Shown piece by piece: positions 1-6,600 of a DNA stretch of 7,572 bases. The stretch's first letter is position 1. The number at the start of each line of letters is the position of its first letter. Source of the stretch: Anaerolineales bacterium UBA4826 (GTDB lineage Bacteria; Chloroflexota; Anaerolineae; UBA4142). The notes below the pieces were generated by a model that searched no databases, was not told the origin of the DNA, and saw only the letters and a list, made by a program, of their open reading frames with translations. The DNA lies in the NCBI GenBank assembly GCA_002400365.1, contig DHFK01000046.1, positions 1-7,572 of the forward strand, given 5' to 3'. Made by a program: the position numbers and the translations under genes.

Positions 1-676
1 TGACCTCACCCCCATCCCCCCGCCCTTCGGGCGTCCCCCTTCCCCCTCTCCTGTCGCGAAGTTCAGCGACAGGAGAGAGGGAGGGGGGCACGGGGGTTAG
101 GGGTGAGGTGGGTGAGGCAAACACCTCCTCCGTCGGTCGGAACAACTCGCCGGTGCCGGGTTGTTCCCACGGCGGTAGCGTCCCGCCCGCCGGAGCGGGC
201 AAGGTGCGCGTCTTGATAAAGTTCTCAACGTCCTTCTTGCTAATGCGCCCCCCATCGCCGGTGCCTTTGATTGTCGCCAACTCTGCGTCAGAGAGATTAT
301 TCTCCGCGATCATCCGCGCGACGACGGGAGTAAGTCGTTGGCTAGTTTGTTTGTTAGATAGTTGGGTAGTTGGTTGACTTGACGCGGCGCTCCCCTCCCT
401 TGTCGTTGACGGGGGCGCGGCTGGGGGTTGAGTTTCTCCCGCCGCGCCGATCACCGCGAGCACTGTCCCGGCTTTCACGGTCGTTCCTTCTGGGATGATA
501 ATTTGCAGCAGCGTGCCGGCAGCCGGCGATGGAATCTCGGTGGTCACTTTGTCGGTGACGACTTCCATGATTGGCTCGTACTGCTCAACCTTGTCGCCGA
601 CTTTCTTAAACCATTTGCCAACGGTTCCTTCGACGACACTTTCGCCGAGTTGCGGCATGACGATGTTTGTTGCCAT
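1..676 (-). CDS. bkdB: Branched-chain 2-oxo acid dehydrogenase E2 (lipoamide acyltransferase), N-terminal part, truncated by window edge
   Basis: The E2 core of the complex accepts the acyl group from E1 on a swinging lipoyl arm and passes it to CoA. The frame starts at the ATG ending at 676, preceded by GGAG (683-686) with a 6-nt spacer, and stays open for 225 codons to the window edge. Residues 1-78 are a biotinyl/lipoyl domain (MPQLGES near 7-13, lipoylated Lys43 in TDKV). Residues 114-153 are the peripheral subunit-binding domain (TPVVARMIAENNL, then GTGDGGRI and KKDV). The catalytic domain with its HxxxD motif would lie beyond the window; the family is usually about 400-450 residues. It follows bkdAA and bkdAB, as in Bacillus bkd operons. 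Oddities: the linker at 79-113 is encoded by an octamer ladder. Residues from about 158 onward, rich in Pro, Gly and Arg, are encoded by hairpins and a palindromic repeat. Whether the frame continues to a catalytic domain cannot be seen. A pyruvate-type E2 is the main alternative. Confidence 0.88.
   Translation of the reverse strand, partial: MATNIVMPQLGESVVEGTVGKWFKKVGDKVEQYEPIMEVVTDKVTTEIPSPAAGTLLQIIIPEGTTVKAGTVLAVIGAAGETQPPAAPPSTTREGSAASSQPTTQLSNKQTSQRLTPVVARMIAENNLSDAELATIKGTGDGGRISKKDVENFIKTRTLPAPAGGTLPPWEQPGTGELFRPTEEVFASPTSPLTPVPPSLSPVAELRDRRGGRGTPEGRGDGGEV
3..109. repeat. Palindromic MITE/REP-like element inside bkdB
   Basis: Terminal inverted repeats ACCTCACCCC (3-12) and GGGGTGAGGT (100-109) enclose C-rich and G-rich halves. 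The centre is a perfect 12-bp stem (46-57 with 66-77, CTCTCCTGTCGC) around an 8-nt loop, and a side hairpin CGCCC-TTC-GGGCG sits at 21-33. No transposase is present. Elements of this C-rich/G-rich palindromic style are scattered in many environmental bacterial genomes. Here it lies inside the E2 coding frame without creating a stop. Confidence 0.75.
139..200. repeat. Pair of perfect hairpins inside bkdB
   Basis: GGAACAAC (139-146) pairs with GTTGTTCC (160-167) around a 13-nt GC-rich loop. GCCCGC (185-190) pairs with GCGGGC (195-200) around CGGA. Together with the element at 3-109 they make up most of the sequence encoding the E2 linker after the subunit-binding domain. Confidence 0.55.
337..376. 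repeat. Octamer ladder encoding the lipoyl-to-binding-domain linker of E2
   Basis: Five consecutive 8-nt units begin with GTT on the plus strand: GTTGGCTA, GTTTGTTT, GTTAGATA, GTTGGGTA, GTTGGTTG. They are related but not identical. On the coding strand they give a Gln/Thr/Ser/Asn-rich flexible linker (about residues 101-113). There is no facing inverted arm. Confidence 0.6.
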
Positions 677-685
677 TTCAATCTC

Positions 686-742
686 CAGACGACAGACAAC
701 AGACAACAGGTTTTTCTGAATTCTGATGTCTGATGTCTGTGG
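686..742. repeat. Inverted heptamer ladder between bkdAB and bkdB
   Basis: Left arm units of 7 nt: CAGACGA (686-692), CAGACAA (693-699), CAGACAA (700-706). Right arm: TCTGATG (722-728), TCTGATG (729-735), TCTGTGG (736-742). Positions 693-709 and 723-739 pair at 15 of 17 positions. The ladder occupies almost exactly the interval between the bkdB ribosome site (683-686) and the bkdAB stop codon (745-747). Confidence 0.75.
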
Positions 743-744
743 TC

Positions 745-1728
745 TCAGTACCTTGCCAGTTTCCGCACCGCCGCCGCGATCTTCTCCGCGTTTGGCATGA
801 AGAAATCTTGCATCGTGCGCGCGAACGGCACCGCCGGTACATCCGGTCCCGCCACGCGCATCACCGGCGCGTCGAGATACTCGAACGCCTCGCCCGCGAT
901 GATCGCGGCGACTTCCGCGCCCCAACCGAGCGTCAGGTTGTCCTCGTACACGATCAACGCCTTGCTCGTCTTTTTCACCGATGCGAGGATCGTTTCCTTG
1001 TCAATCGGATTGAGCGTGCGCGGATCCACGATTTCAACGCTGATGCCGTCGCGCGCGACCTGCTCCGCGGCGTTCAACGATTCGTGCAGCATCAAGCCGA
1101 ACGCGATCACCGTCACATCCGTACCCACGTGCTTGACATCCGCCTTGCCGAACGGAATCGAATAGTACTCATCCGGCACCTCGCCCTTGATGAGGCGATA
1201 CGCTTTCTTGTGTTCGAGGAACAGCACCGGGTCATTGACGCGGAACGCATAGCGCAGCATCCCGACGACATCGTACGGCGTTGCCGGCGCGACGACGTAC
1301 AGCCCGGGCACGTGCGCGTAGAATGCTTCGATAGACTGCGAATGATACAACCCGCCGCCAACGCCGCCGCCGTACGGCACGCGCATAATTAGCGGACACG
1401 TCCACCCGCCGTTGGAGCGATAGCGCAAGCGCGCGGCTTCGTTGACGATCTGGTTGAACGCCGGCGCGATAAAATCCGCGAATTGGATTTCGGCGACCGG
1501 GCGCAAGCCGTACAACGCCGCGCCGATGCCGATCCCGACGATAGACAATTCCGAGAGCGGCGAATCCACCACGCGTTTCTCGCCAAACTCTTCGATCAAT
1601 CCTTTCGTCGCGCGGAACACACCGCCGCGCACGCCGACGTCCTCGCCCGTGATGAAGATGTTAGGATCGCGGCGCATTTCTTCTTGCAACGTGCGCGTCA
1701 CGGCTTCGATGTTTGTAAGCACAGCCAT
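745..1728 (-). CDS. bkdAB: 2-oxoisovalerate (branched-chain 2-oxo acid) dehydrogenase E1 beta subunit
   Basis: With E1 alpha this forms the thiamine-diphosphate heterotetramer that decarboxylates branched-chain 2-oxo acids and acylates the lipoyl arm of E2 in the cytoplasm. The product is 327 residues, the same length I recall for Bacillus BkdAB and closely similar along its length. The N-terminal pyrimidine-binding domain (about 1-180) shows GEDVG (28-32), the cofactor-contacting Glu60 in SPLSELSIVG, QFADFI (82-87), and the catalytic-type His129 in GGLYHSQSIEA. The C-terminal transketolase-like domain (about 200-320) shows VDPRTLNPID and AGPDVPAVPFA. The ATG is supported by GGAG at 1735-1738 with a 6-nt spacer. 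A 71-nt gap to bkdAA is filled by a heptamer ladder, and 68 nt separate it from bkdB. No key residue is missing. Substrate could extend to pyruvate, since the families overlap. Confidence 0.95.
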   Translation of the reverse strand: MAVLTNIEAVTRTLQEEMRRDPNIFITGEDVGVRGGVFRATKGLIEEFGEKRVVDSPLSELSIVGIGIGAALYGLRPVAEIQFADFIAPAFNQIVNEAARLRYRSNGGWTCPLIMRVPYGGGVGGGLYHSQSIEAFYAHVPGLYVVAPATPYDVVGMLRYAFRVNDPVLFLEHKKAYRLIKGEVPDEYYSIPFGKADVKHVGTDVTVIAFGLMLHESLNAAEQVARDGISVEIVDPRTLNPIDKETILASVKKTSKALIVYEDNLTLGWGAEVAAIIAGEAFEYLDAPVMRVAGPDVPAVPFARTMQDFFMPNAEKIAAAVRKLARY

Positions 1729-1738
1729 AAAGTTCTCC

Positions 1739-1809
1739 AGTCGCTAGTCAACAGTAGACAGTCAACAGAAAAGCAAGAGGTCTGGCGACTGGCGACTGTC
1801 TACTGACGA
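1739..1809. repeat. Inverted heptamer ladder between bkdAA and bkdAB
   Basis: Left arm: AGTCGCT (1739-1745), AGTCAAC (1746-1752), AGTAGAC (1753-1759), AGTCAAC (1760-1766). Right arm: CTGGCGA (1782-1788), CTGGCGA (1789-1795), CTGTCTA (1796-1802), CTGACGA (1803-1809). A perfect 12-bp stem joins 1752-1763 and 1794-1805 and contains the bkdAA stop codon. The ladder starts at the base next to the bkdAB ribosome site (1735-1738). Confidence 0.78.
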
Positions 1810-2834
1810 CTGATTTCTCCCCACACATTCTCCAGCGCCGCTTCCGCCGGCGGATATGATGCGTTCTTGGCAAATTCGTTCGCGTCGTCCACGGCTTGTT
1901 TCGCGCGCGCCTCGTACTCTTGCGATCTCGCTTCGTTCAACAATCCGACACTTTCCAGGTACTGGCGCATCCGCAGCACCGGGTCTTTTTTCTTCCACTC
2001 GTCCACTTCTGCGCGCGAGCGATACGTCCGATCGTCGTCGTCCGACGAGTGCGGCACCGGGCGATAGGTCTTGGCTTCGACCAACGTCGCGCCCTCACCG
2101 CGCCGCGCGCGCTCGACTGCCTCGCGCATGACGCGATACACTTCCAACGCGTCGTTGCCATCCACGATTACGCCGGTCATTCCGTACGCCACCGCGCGGT
2201 CGGCGACGTTTGGCACCGGCATCTCTTTGTGAACCGGCACAGAAATCGCATATTGATTATTCTGGCACAGGAAAATGACCGGCAGTTTGAAAATCCCTGC
2301 CCAGTTCAGCCCTTCGTGAAAGTCGCCTTCGGCGGTCGAACCCTCGCCAAAGCAGGTCAGCACAACTTCGTCCGTGCCTTTGTATTTGATGGCGAAGGCG
2401 ATGCCGGCGGCTTGGGGAATTTGCGTCGCGACCGGGCTGGAACCGCTGACGATTTTCAGAGCGCGGTTGCCATAGTGCGCGGGCATCTGATGCGCGCCCG
2501 ACGACGGCTCACCTTGCTTGCCGTACAGCGCGAGCATCAAATCGCGCGGCGTCATGCCGATTGTGAGCGACAGCGCCAGGTCGCGATAGTACGGATGCAC
2601 CCAGTCGTACCCTTTTCGCAGCGCGAACGCCGCGCCAACCTGGGTGGCTTCATGGCCGATGCCGGAAATGTGAAACGCGACCTCGTGCTGACGATGCAGA
2701 ATCCACATCCGTTCGTCGAGTCGGCGCGCCAGCAAGATGTGCCAGTACAGCTCCAGCGCTTGCTCGTCGCTCAAGCCGAGCGCGCGGTGTTGCGCTTTGG
2801 TTTTCACCTCGTTTATTTTCGCCGCTGCAATCAT
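1800..2834 (-). CDS. bkdAA: 2-oxoisovalerate (branched-chain 2-oxo acid) dehydrogenase E1 alpha subunit
   Basis: This is the thiamine-diphosphate-binding subunit of the E1 decarboxylase. The product is 344 residues, normal for the family. Visible motifs are LLARRLDERMW (34-44), PYYRDLAL (81-88), GSSPVATQ (131-138), and the Mg-ThDP motif starting GEGSTAEGDFHEG (163-175) and ending QNNQYAIS (191-198). The phosphorylation-loop equivalent, PHSSDDDDRTYR (261-272), with its acidic run, points to the branched-chain rather than the pyruvate family and resembles Bacillus BkdAA. The ATG follows GAGAGG at 2839-2844 with a short 4-nt spacer. Upstream, 75 nt separate it from sodA, mostly occupied by a terminator-like hairpin. 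I see no separate promoter in the gap, so it is probably transcribed with sodA or from a promoter inside sodA. Its stop codon (1800-1802) lies inside the heptamer ladder that fills the gap to bkdAB, so the last residues (SRQ) are ladder-encoded. Confidence 0.95.
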   Translation of the reverse strand: MIAAAKINEVKTKAQHRALGLSDEQALELYWHILLARRLDERMWILHRQHEVAFHISGIGHEATQVGAAFALRKGYDWVHPYYRDLALSLTIGMTPRDLMLALYGKQGEPSSGAHQMPAHYGNRALKIVSGSSPVATQIPQAAGIAFAIKYKGTDEVVLTCFGEGSTAEGDFHEGLNWAGIFKLPVIFLCQNNQYAISVPVHKEMPVPNVADRAVAYGMTGVIVDGNDALEVYRVMREAVERARRGEGATLVEAKTYRPVPHSSDDDDRTYRSRAEVDEWKKKDPVLRMRQYLESVGLLNEARSQEYEARAKQAVDDANEFAKNASYPPAEAALENVWGEISRQ

Positions 2835-2845
2835 TTTGCCTCTCA

Positions 2846-2886
2846 GAGAAAAGGGGAGAAAAGGAATTACGCTTTCCTCTCTCCCC
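2846..2886 (-). terminator. Terminator- or attenuator-like hairpin between sodA and bkdAA
   Basis: On the transcript, GGGGAGA (2886-2880) pairs perfectly with TCTCCCC (2859-2853). The stem can be extended with a GU pair and one bulge to about 12-13 bp around a 7-nt loop, and is followed directly by a TTTTCTCT tract. That is intrinsic-terminator geometry, though the U-tract is interrupted. It ends only about 18 nt before the bkdAA start codon and just before its ribosome site, so full termination would leave no room for a bkdAA promoter. Partial termination, attenuation or mRNA stabilisation is likelier. The 3' half is a 10-nt direct repeat (2846-2855 and 2856-2865, GAGAAAAGG plus one base). 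Confidence 0.5.
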
Positions 2887-2909
2887 TGTCTGCCTGCGGT
2901 TCATCTGGA

Positions 2910-3515
2910 CTATTTGCCGGCAAATCGTTTGCTGACTTGAGCCCAGTTCACCACGTTCCACCACGCGGCGATGTAATCGGCGCGGCGATTCTGGTACTTT
3001 AGATAGTACGCGTGCTCCCAGACATCCACGCCCAGAATCGCGAGCTTGCCTTCCATGATCGGCTGGTCCTGGTTTGCCGTGCTTTCGATGGACAACTTGC
3101 CGCCCTGGTTGATCAGCCACGCCCAGCCGCTGCCGAAACGCCCCATGCCGGCTTTGGCAAATTGTTCTTTGAACGCGGCGAAACTCCCGAACGACTTGTT
3201 GATCGCGTCCGCCAGCGCGCCGGTCGGCTCGCCGCCGGCTTGGGGCGCCATGATTTCCCAGAACAGCGTGTGGTTCATGTGCCCGCCGCCGTTGTTTCGC
3301 ACCGCGGTCCGGATTTCTTCTGGCACGCTGTTGATTTCGCGCAGCAGGGCTTCGATGCTTTTGTTTTGGAGGGCGGGATATTTCTCGAGCGCGGCATTCA
3401 GGTTCGTGACGTAGGCGGCGTGATGCTTGTCGTGATGGATCTCCATCGTCTTGGCGTCAATGTGCGGCTCGAGCGCGTTGAACGCGTACGGTAGAGGAGG
3501 TAGTTGAAAAGCCAT
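2910..3515 (-). CDS. sodA: Superoxide dismutase, Mn-type of the Fe/Mn family
   Basis: Cytosolic enzyme that dismutates superoxide to oxygen and hydrogen peroxide. The product is 201 residues, full family length, with no signal peptide. The four metal ligands are in place: His27 (MEIHHDKHH), His82 (GGGHMNHTLFW), Asp164 and His168 (LGVDVWEHAYY). Gln149-Asp150 in TANQDQP and the GGGH run before His82 favour manganese rather than iron, by comparison with the Bacillus/Geobacillus MnSOD pattern; cambialistic use cannot be excluded. The C-terminal WEHAYYLKYQNRRADYIAAWWNVVNW is canonical. The ATG has AAGGG at 3526-3530 with a 10-nt spacer, and a strong sigma-70-like promoter lies upstream at 3587-3614. 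The gene stands between the cytochrome bd assembly transporter and the bkd genes, which fits oxygen metabolism. No oxidant-responsive operator was recognised. Confidence 0.97.
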   Translation of the reverse strand: MAFQLPPLPYAFNALEPHIDAKTMEIHHDKHHAAYVTNLNAALEKYPALQNKSIEALLREINSVPEEIRTAVRNNGGGHMNHTLFWEIMAPQAGGEPTGALADAINKSFGSFAAFKEQFAKAGMGRFGSGWAWLINQGGKLSIESTANQDQPIMEGKLAILGVDVWEHAYYLKYQNRRADYIAAWWNVVNWAQVSKRFAGK

Positions 3516-3586
3516 TTTCTATTTTCCCTTCGTGAGAGATTCTGTTTCGCGTCATCACGAAACACTTTGCCTATCGAGGCGCGGGA

Positions 3587-3614
3587 ATCATAGCACACTC
3601 TTTCCGGTTGTCAA
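3587..3614 (-). promoter_or_regulatory. Sigma-70-type promoter of sodA (possibly sodA-bkd)
   Basis: Read on the minus strand there is a perfect -35 box TTGACA (3614-3609), a 16-nt spacer and a -10 box TATGAT (3592-3587), preceded by TG to give an extended -10 (TGCTATGAT). Transcription would begin near position 3580, giving a leader of about 65 nt before the sodA start. The leader can form a small 6-bp hairpin at 3544-3563 (GTTTCG/CGAAAC). It is the clearest promoter I found in the window and lies in the one larger gap without a repeat ladder. Confidence 0.78.
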
Positions 3615-3652
3615 GGGACTAGGGCGATTTTCGGGGCGCGAATGACCAACGT

Positions 3653-6600
3653 CTAACGAAAGATTAACGCGTTCTGCAACTCCCACATCCGCCAATAATA
3701 ACCATTCAGTTGCAGCAACTCGGCGTGCGTGCCGCGCTCGATCACACGCCCGGCATGAAGAACCAAAATCTCGTCTGCGTCTTCCAACCCGACTAGACGA
3801 TGCGTGATGATCAACGTCGTGCGGTCCGGCACCAACTGTTGGATCGCGCTCAGCACGTGGCGCTCGGTCGCCGGGTCGAGGTTGGCGGTTGGCTCGTCGA
3901 GAACCAGGATCGGCGCGTGTTTCAAAAGCGCGCGCGCGATCGCCAGGCGCTGGCGTTCGCCACCGCTCAAGCGCAGTCCTTGTTCGCCGATCAGCGTATC
4001 GTAACCGCGCGGCAAGGACGCGATAAAAGCGTGACACTGGGCTTGCCGCGCCGCCACGATCATTTCGGCGTCGGTCGCAGCAGGACGCGCGAGCAAGAGG
4101 TTTTCGCGGATCGTCGCGTTGAACAGGTGCGTCGGCTGCGAAACGACGGCGAACAGTGCGCGCGCTGCGTCCGGCGCGTACGCGCGCAAATCGCGTTCGC
4201 CGACGACGATTGTGCCGGTTTCATAGTCCCACAAACGCAGCAGCAGGTTGACCAGCGTGGATTTGCCCGCGCCGCTGGGTCCGACAATCGCCAGACTTGT
4301 TCCAGCGCGCAAATCGAAACTCACTCGGTCGAGCGCAAGCGGTTCGCCCGGCGCGTAGCGGAAGGACAGGTCGTCAACAGAAATTTTCGATTGCCGATTG
4401 CCGATTGCCGATTCTTTGGGTTTGCCACGCGTAACCGGCGCGCCTCCCGTAAACGGAAAATCGAAAATCGAAAATCGAAAATCGAAAATTTCAAACAGCC
4501 GCCGCGCGGACTGCAAATTACTTTCCAGGTATTGAAACGCCAGCGGCAACGCGAGGACGCCTTCAAAACTCGTCAACACGGCAAGCGCGATCACGGGTAG
4601 ATAGACACCCTCCAGCCGCGCGGATGTCACCATCGGAATCGCGATTGCCAGCGCCGACCACATGGCAAGGTGGGTTAGCCAATTCCCCGCCGCGTTGTGC
4701 AAGCCGGTGAGCGATGCCATGCGCGTTTGCTGGCGTACCAACTCGCGGCTCAACGTCCTGATACGCTCCGCCTGCGCCTGCTCGCGCCCAAAAGCGATCA
4801 GGTCTGCGATACCTTGAATGCCATCTACCAACTGCGCGTTGAGTTCCGAGCGAAGTTGGACGGTTTGTTGGTTCGTTCGTTGGCTAACGCGCAGCACAAT
4901 CAGTGGCACGACGACGCCGACCAGGCACATGAATATCAGGACGATCAGCGCGAGCATGGACGAGTAGCCGGAGAGGAAAACGAACATCGCCCCGGCAATG
5001 ACCAGCGCGACCAGCGGCGGCGCGAGGATGCGGACGTAGAAATTTTGCAGCGTCTCGATGTCGCCGACGATGCGGCTGAGCAAATCGCCGCTGCGATGCG
5101 CGGACTGCATCAATTGCGCCGGCGCAAGCGGCTCGATCGCTTTATAAAACCAGACGCGCAAGCGCGCGAGTAGACTAAAGTTGACATAGTGCGAAACATA
5201 GCGTTCGAGATAACGAAACGCGCCGCGCGCGATGCCAAAGAACCGCACGCCGACGATTGGCACGGCGAGATCGGCGATGGAGGGATGCCGCGCCGCGCTG
5301 GCGATGATGTACGCCGCGGTCGCCATCAAGCCGATGCTGCTGCCGATGGTGCACGCGCCGAGAAGGATGGCGAGGGCGATCCACCATTTGAAAGGGGCAG
5401 CGAGGCGGAGTAAAGCGTAAAACGTGATAAGTGACGAGTGACGGGTGGCGCGATTTTCGATTTGCGATTGCCGACTGCCGACCACAGGATTGAACCTGCT
5501 CCCCTGTTCCCCCGCTCGTCTGCTCCTCTGCTCCTTTGCGTCCTGAGCGGAGCGCAGCGGAGTCGAAGGACTGCTCCACTGCTGTCCAGAGTGCCTCGTC
5601 ACTCGCCACGCGCCACTCGCCACCACCAGCCGACGGTACACACCGCGCTGCTGCATAAGCGACACGTGCGTGCCGGTTTCTGCGACGGAGCCATCTTGCA
5701 GTACGATGATCTGATCGGCGCGCGTGACGGTGTTGAGACGATGACTGATAATCAACGCCGTTTTGTTTCCGAGCAGCCGCTCGATGGCGTCCTGAATCAG
5801 CGTTTCGTTTTCGACGTCCAAGTTCGAGGTCGCCTCGTCCAGGATGAGAAACGGCGCGTCTTTGAGAAACGCGCGCGCGAGCGCGAGGCGCTGCGCCTGT
5901 CCCGCGCTCAACCGCGCCCCCCGTTCGCCGATCATCGTCTCGTAACCCTGCGGCAGCGCGCGGATGAATTCGTCGGCGTGCGCGAGTTCTGCCGCGCGAA
6001 TTACATCTTCCATCGGCGCGTCGGGACGCGCGAGACGGATGTTGGCGGCGACGCTTTCGTTGAACAGGTACGGCATTTGCGGCACCCACGCAATCTGCGC
6101 GCGCCATTCTTGCGGCAACCACTCGCATAGTGGAACGCCATCGCAAGTGATTTCACCCCGCTCGGCTTGAATGAATCGCAGCAGCAAACTGACGACCGTA
6201 CTCTTGCCCGCGCCCGTCGGTCCGACCAGCGCGGTGCGTTGTCCGGGCGCGATCTCGAACGAGACGCCGTGGAGGGCAGGACGGTCGCCGGCGTAGGTGT
6301 AGTGAACATCGTGAAAAGTGACGAGTGACGGGTGACGAGTGCCGCGGATCACGTCACTCGTCACTCGACACTCGGCACGGTGGGTCGGCGTCTCCAGTAT
6401 CTCAAACACGCGCTGCGCCGCCGCCGCGCCAGACATGCCAGCGTGAAACCGCGTGCCGAGCAAGCGTAAGGGCAGGTAGAAATCCGGCGCGAGCACCAGG
6501 ACGAAGAACGCCTGCTCGAATTCCAATTGACCGTAGAGCAGCCGCAAGCCAACCTCGACCGCGACAATTGCCGTGCTGATCGTCGCGATCGTTTCGAGCG

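Noticed and set aside
1..205. Frameshift or pseudogenisation of bkdB by the palindromic element
   Set aside because: Codon-by-codon reading from the ATG shows no stop up to the window edge, so no disruption is visible; the outcome beyond the edge is unknown.
733..1392. Plus-strand open frame opposite bkdAB
   Set aside because: Arg-rich antisense shadow of bkdAB with no recognisable domain or ribosome site.
1896..3002. Long open frame on the plus strand opposite bkdAA and sodA
   Set aside because: It is the antisense shadow of GC-rich genes on the minus strand: the encoded protein is Arg/His-rich, resembles no family I know, and overlaps two well-supported genes.
3544..3563. Hairpin in the sodA leader as a riboswitch or operator
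   Set aside because: Only a 6-bp stem with an 8-nt loop, and no match to a known riboswitch or regulator site.
3615..3652. Possible intrinsic terminator after cydDC
   Set aside because: I found no stable GC stem followed by a U-run between the cydDC stop and the sodA -35 box.
5417..5628. Regularly spaced short repeats as a possible CRISPR array
   Set aside because: Units are only 7-8 nt, directly abutting, with no unique spacers and no cas genes, and the stretch lies inside a translated frame.
5175..6146. Alternative minus-strand frame within cydDC
   Set aside because: It is an out-of-frame Arg-rich reading of the transporter gene; the cydDC frame carries all ABC motifs.
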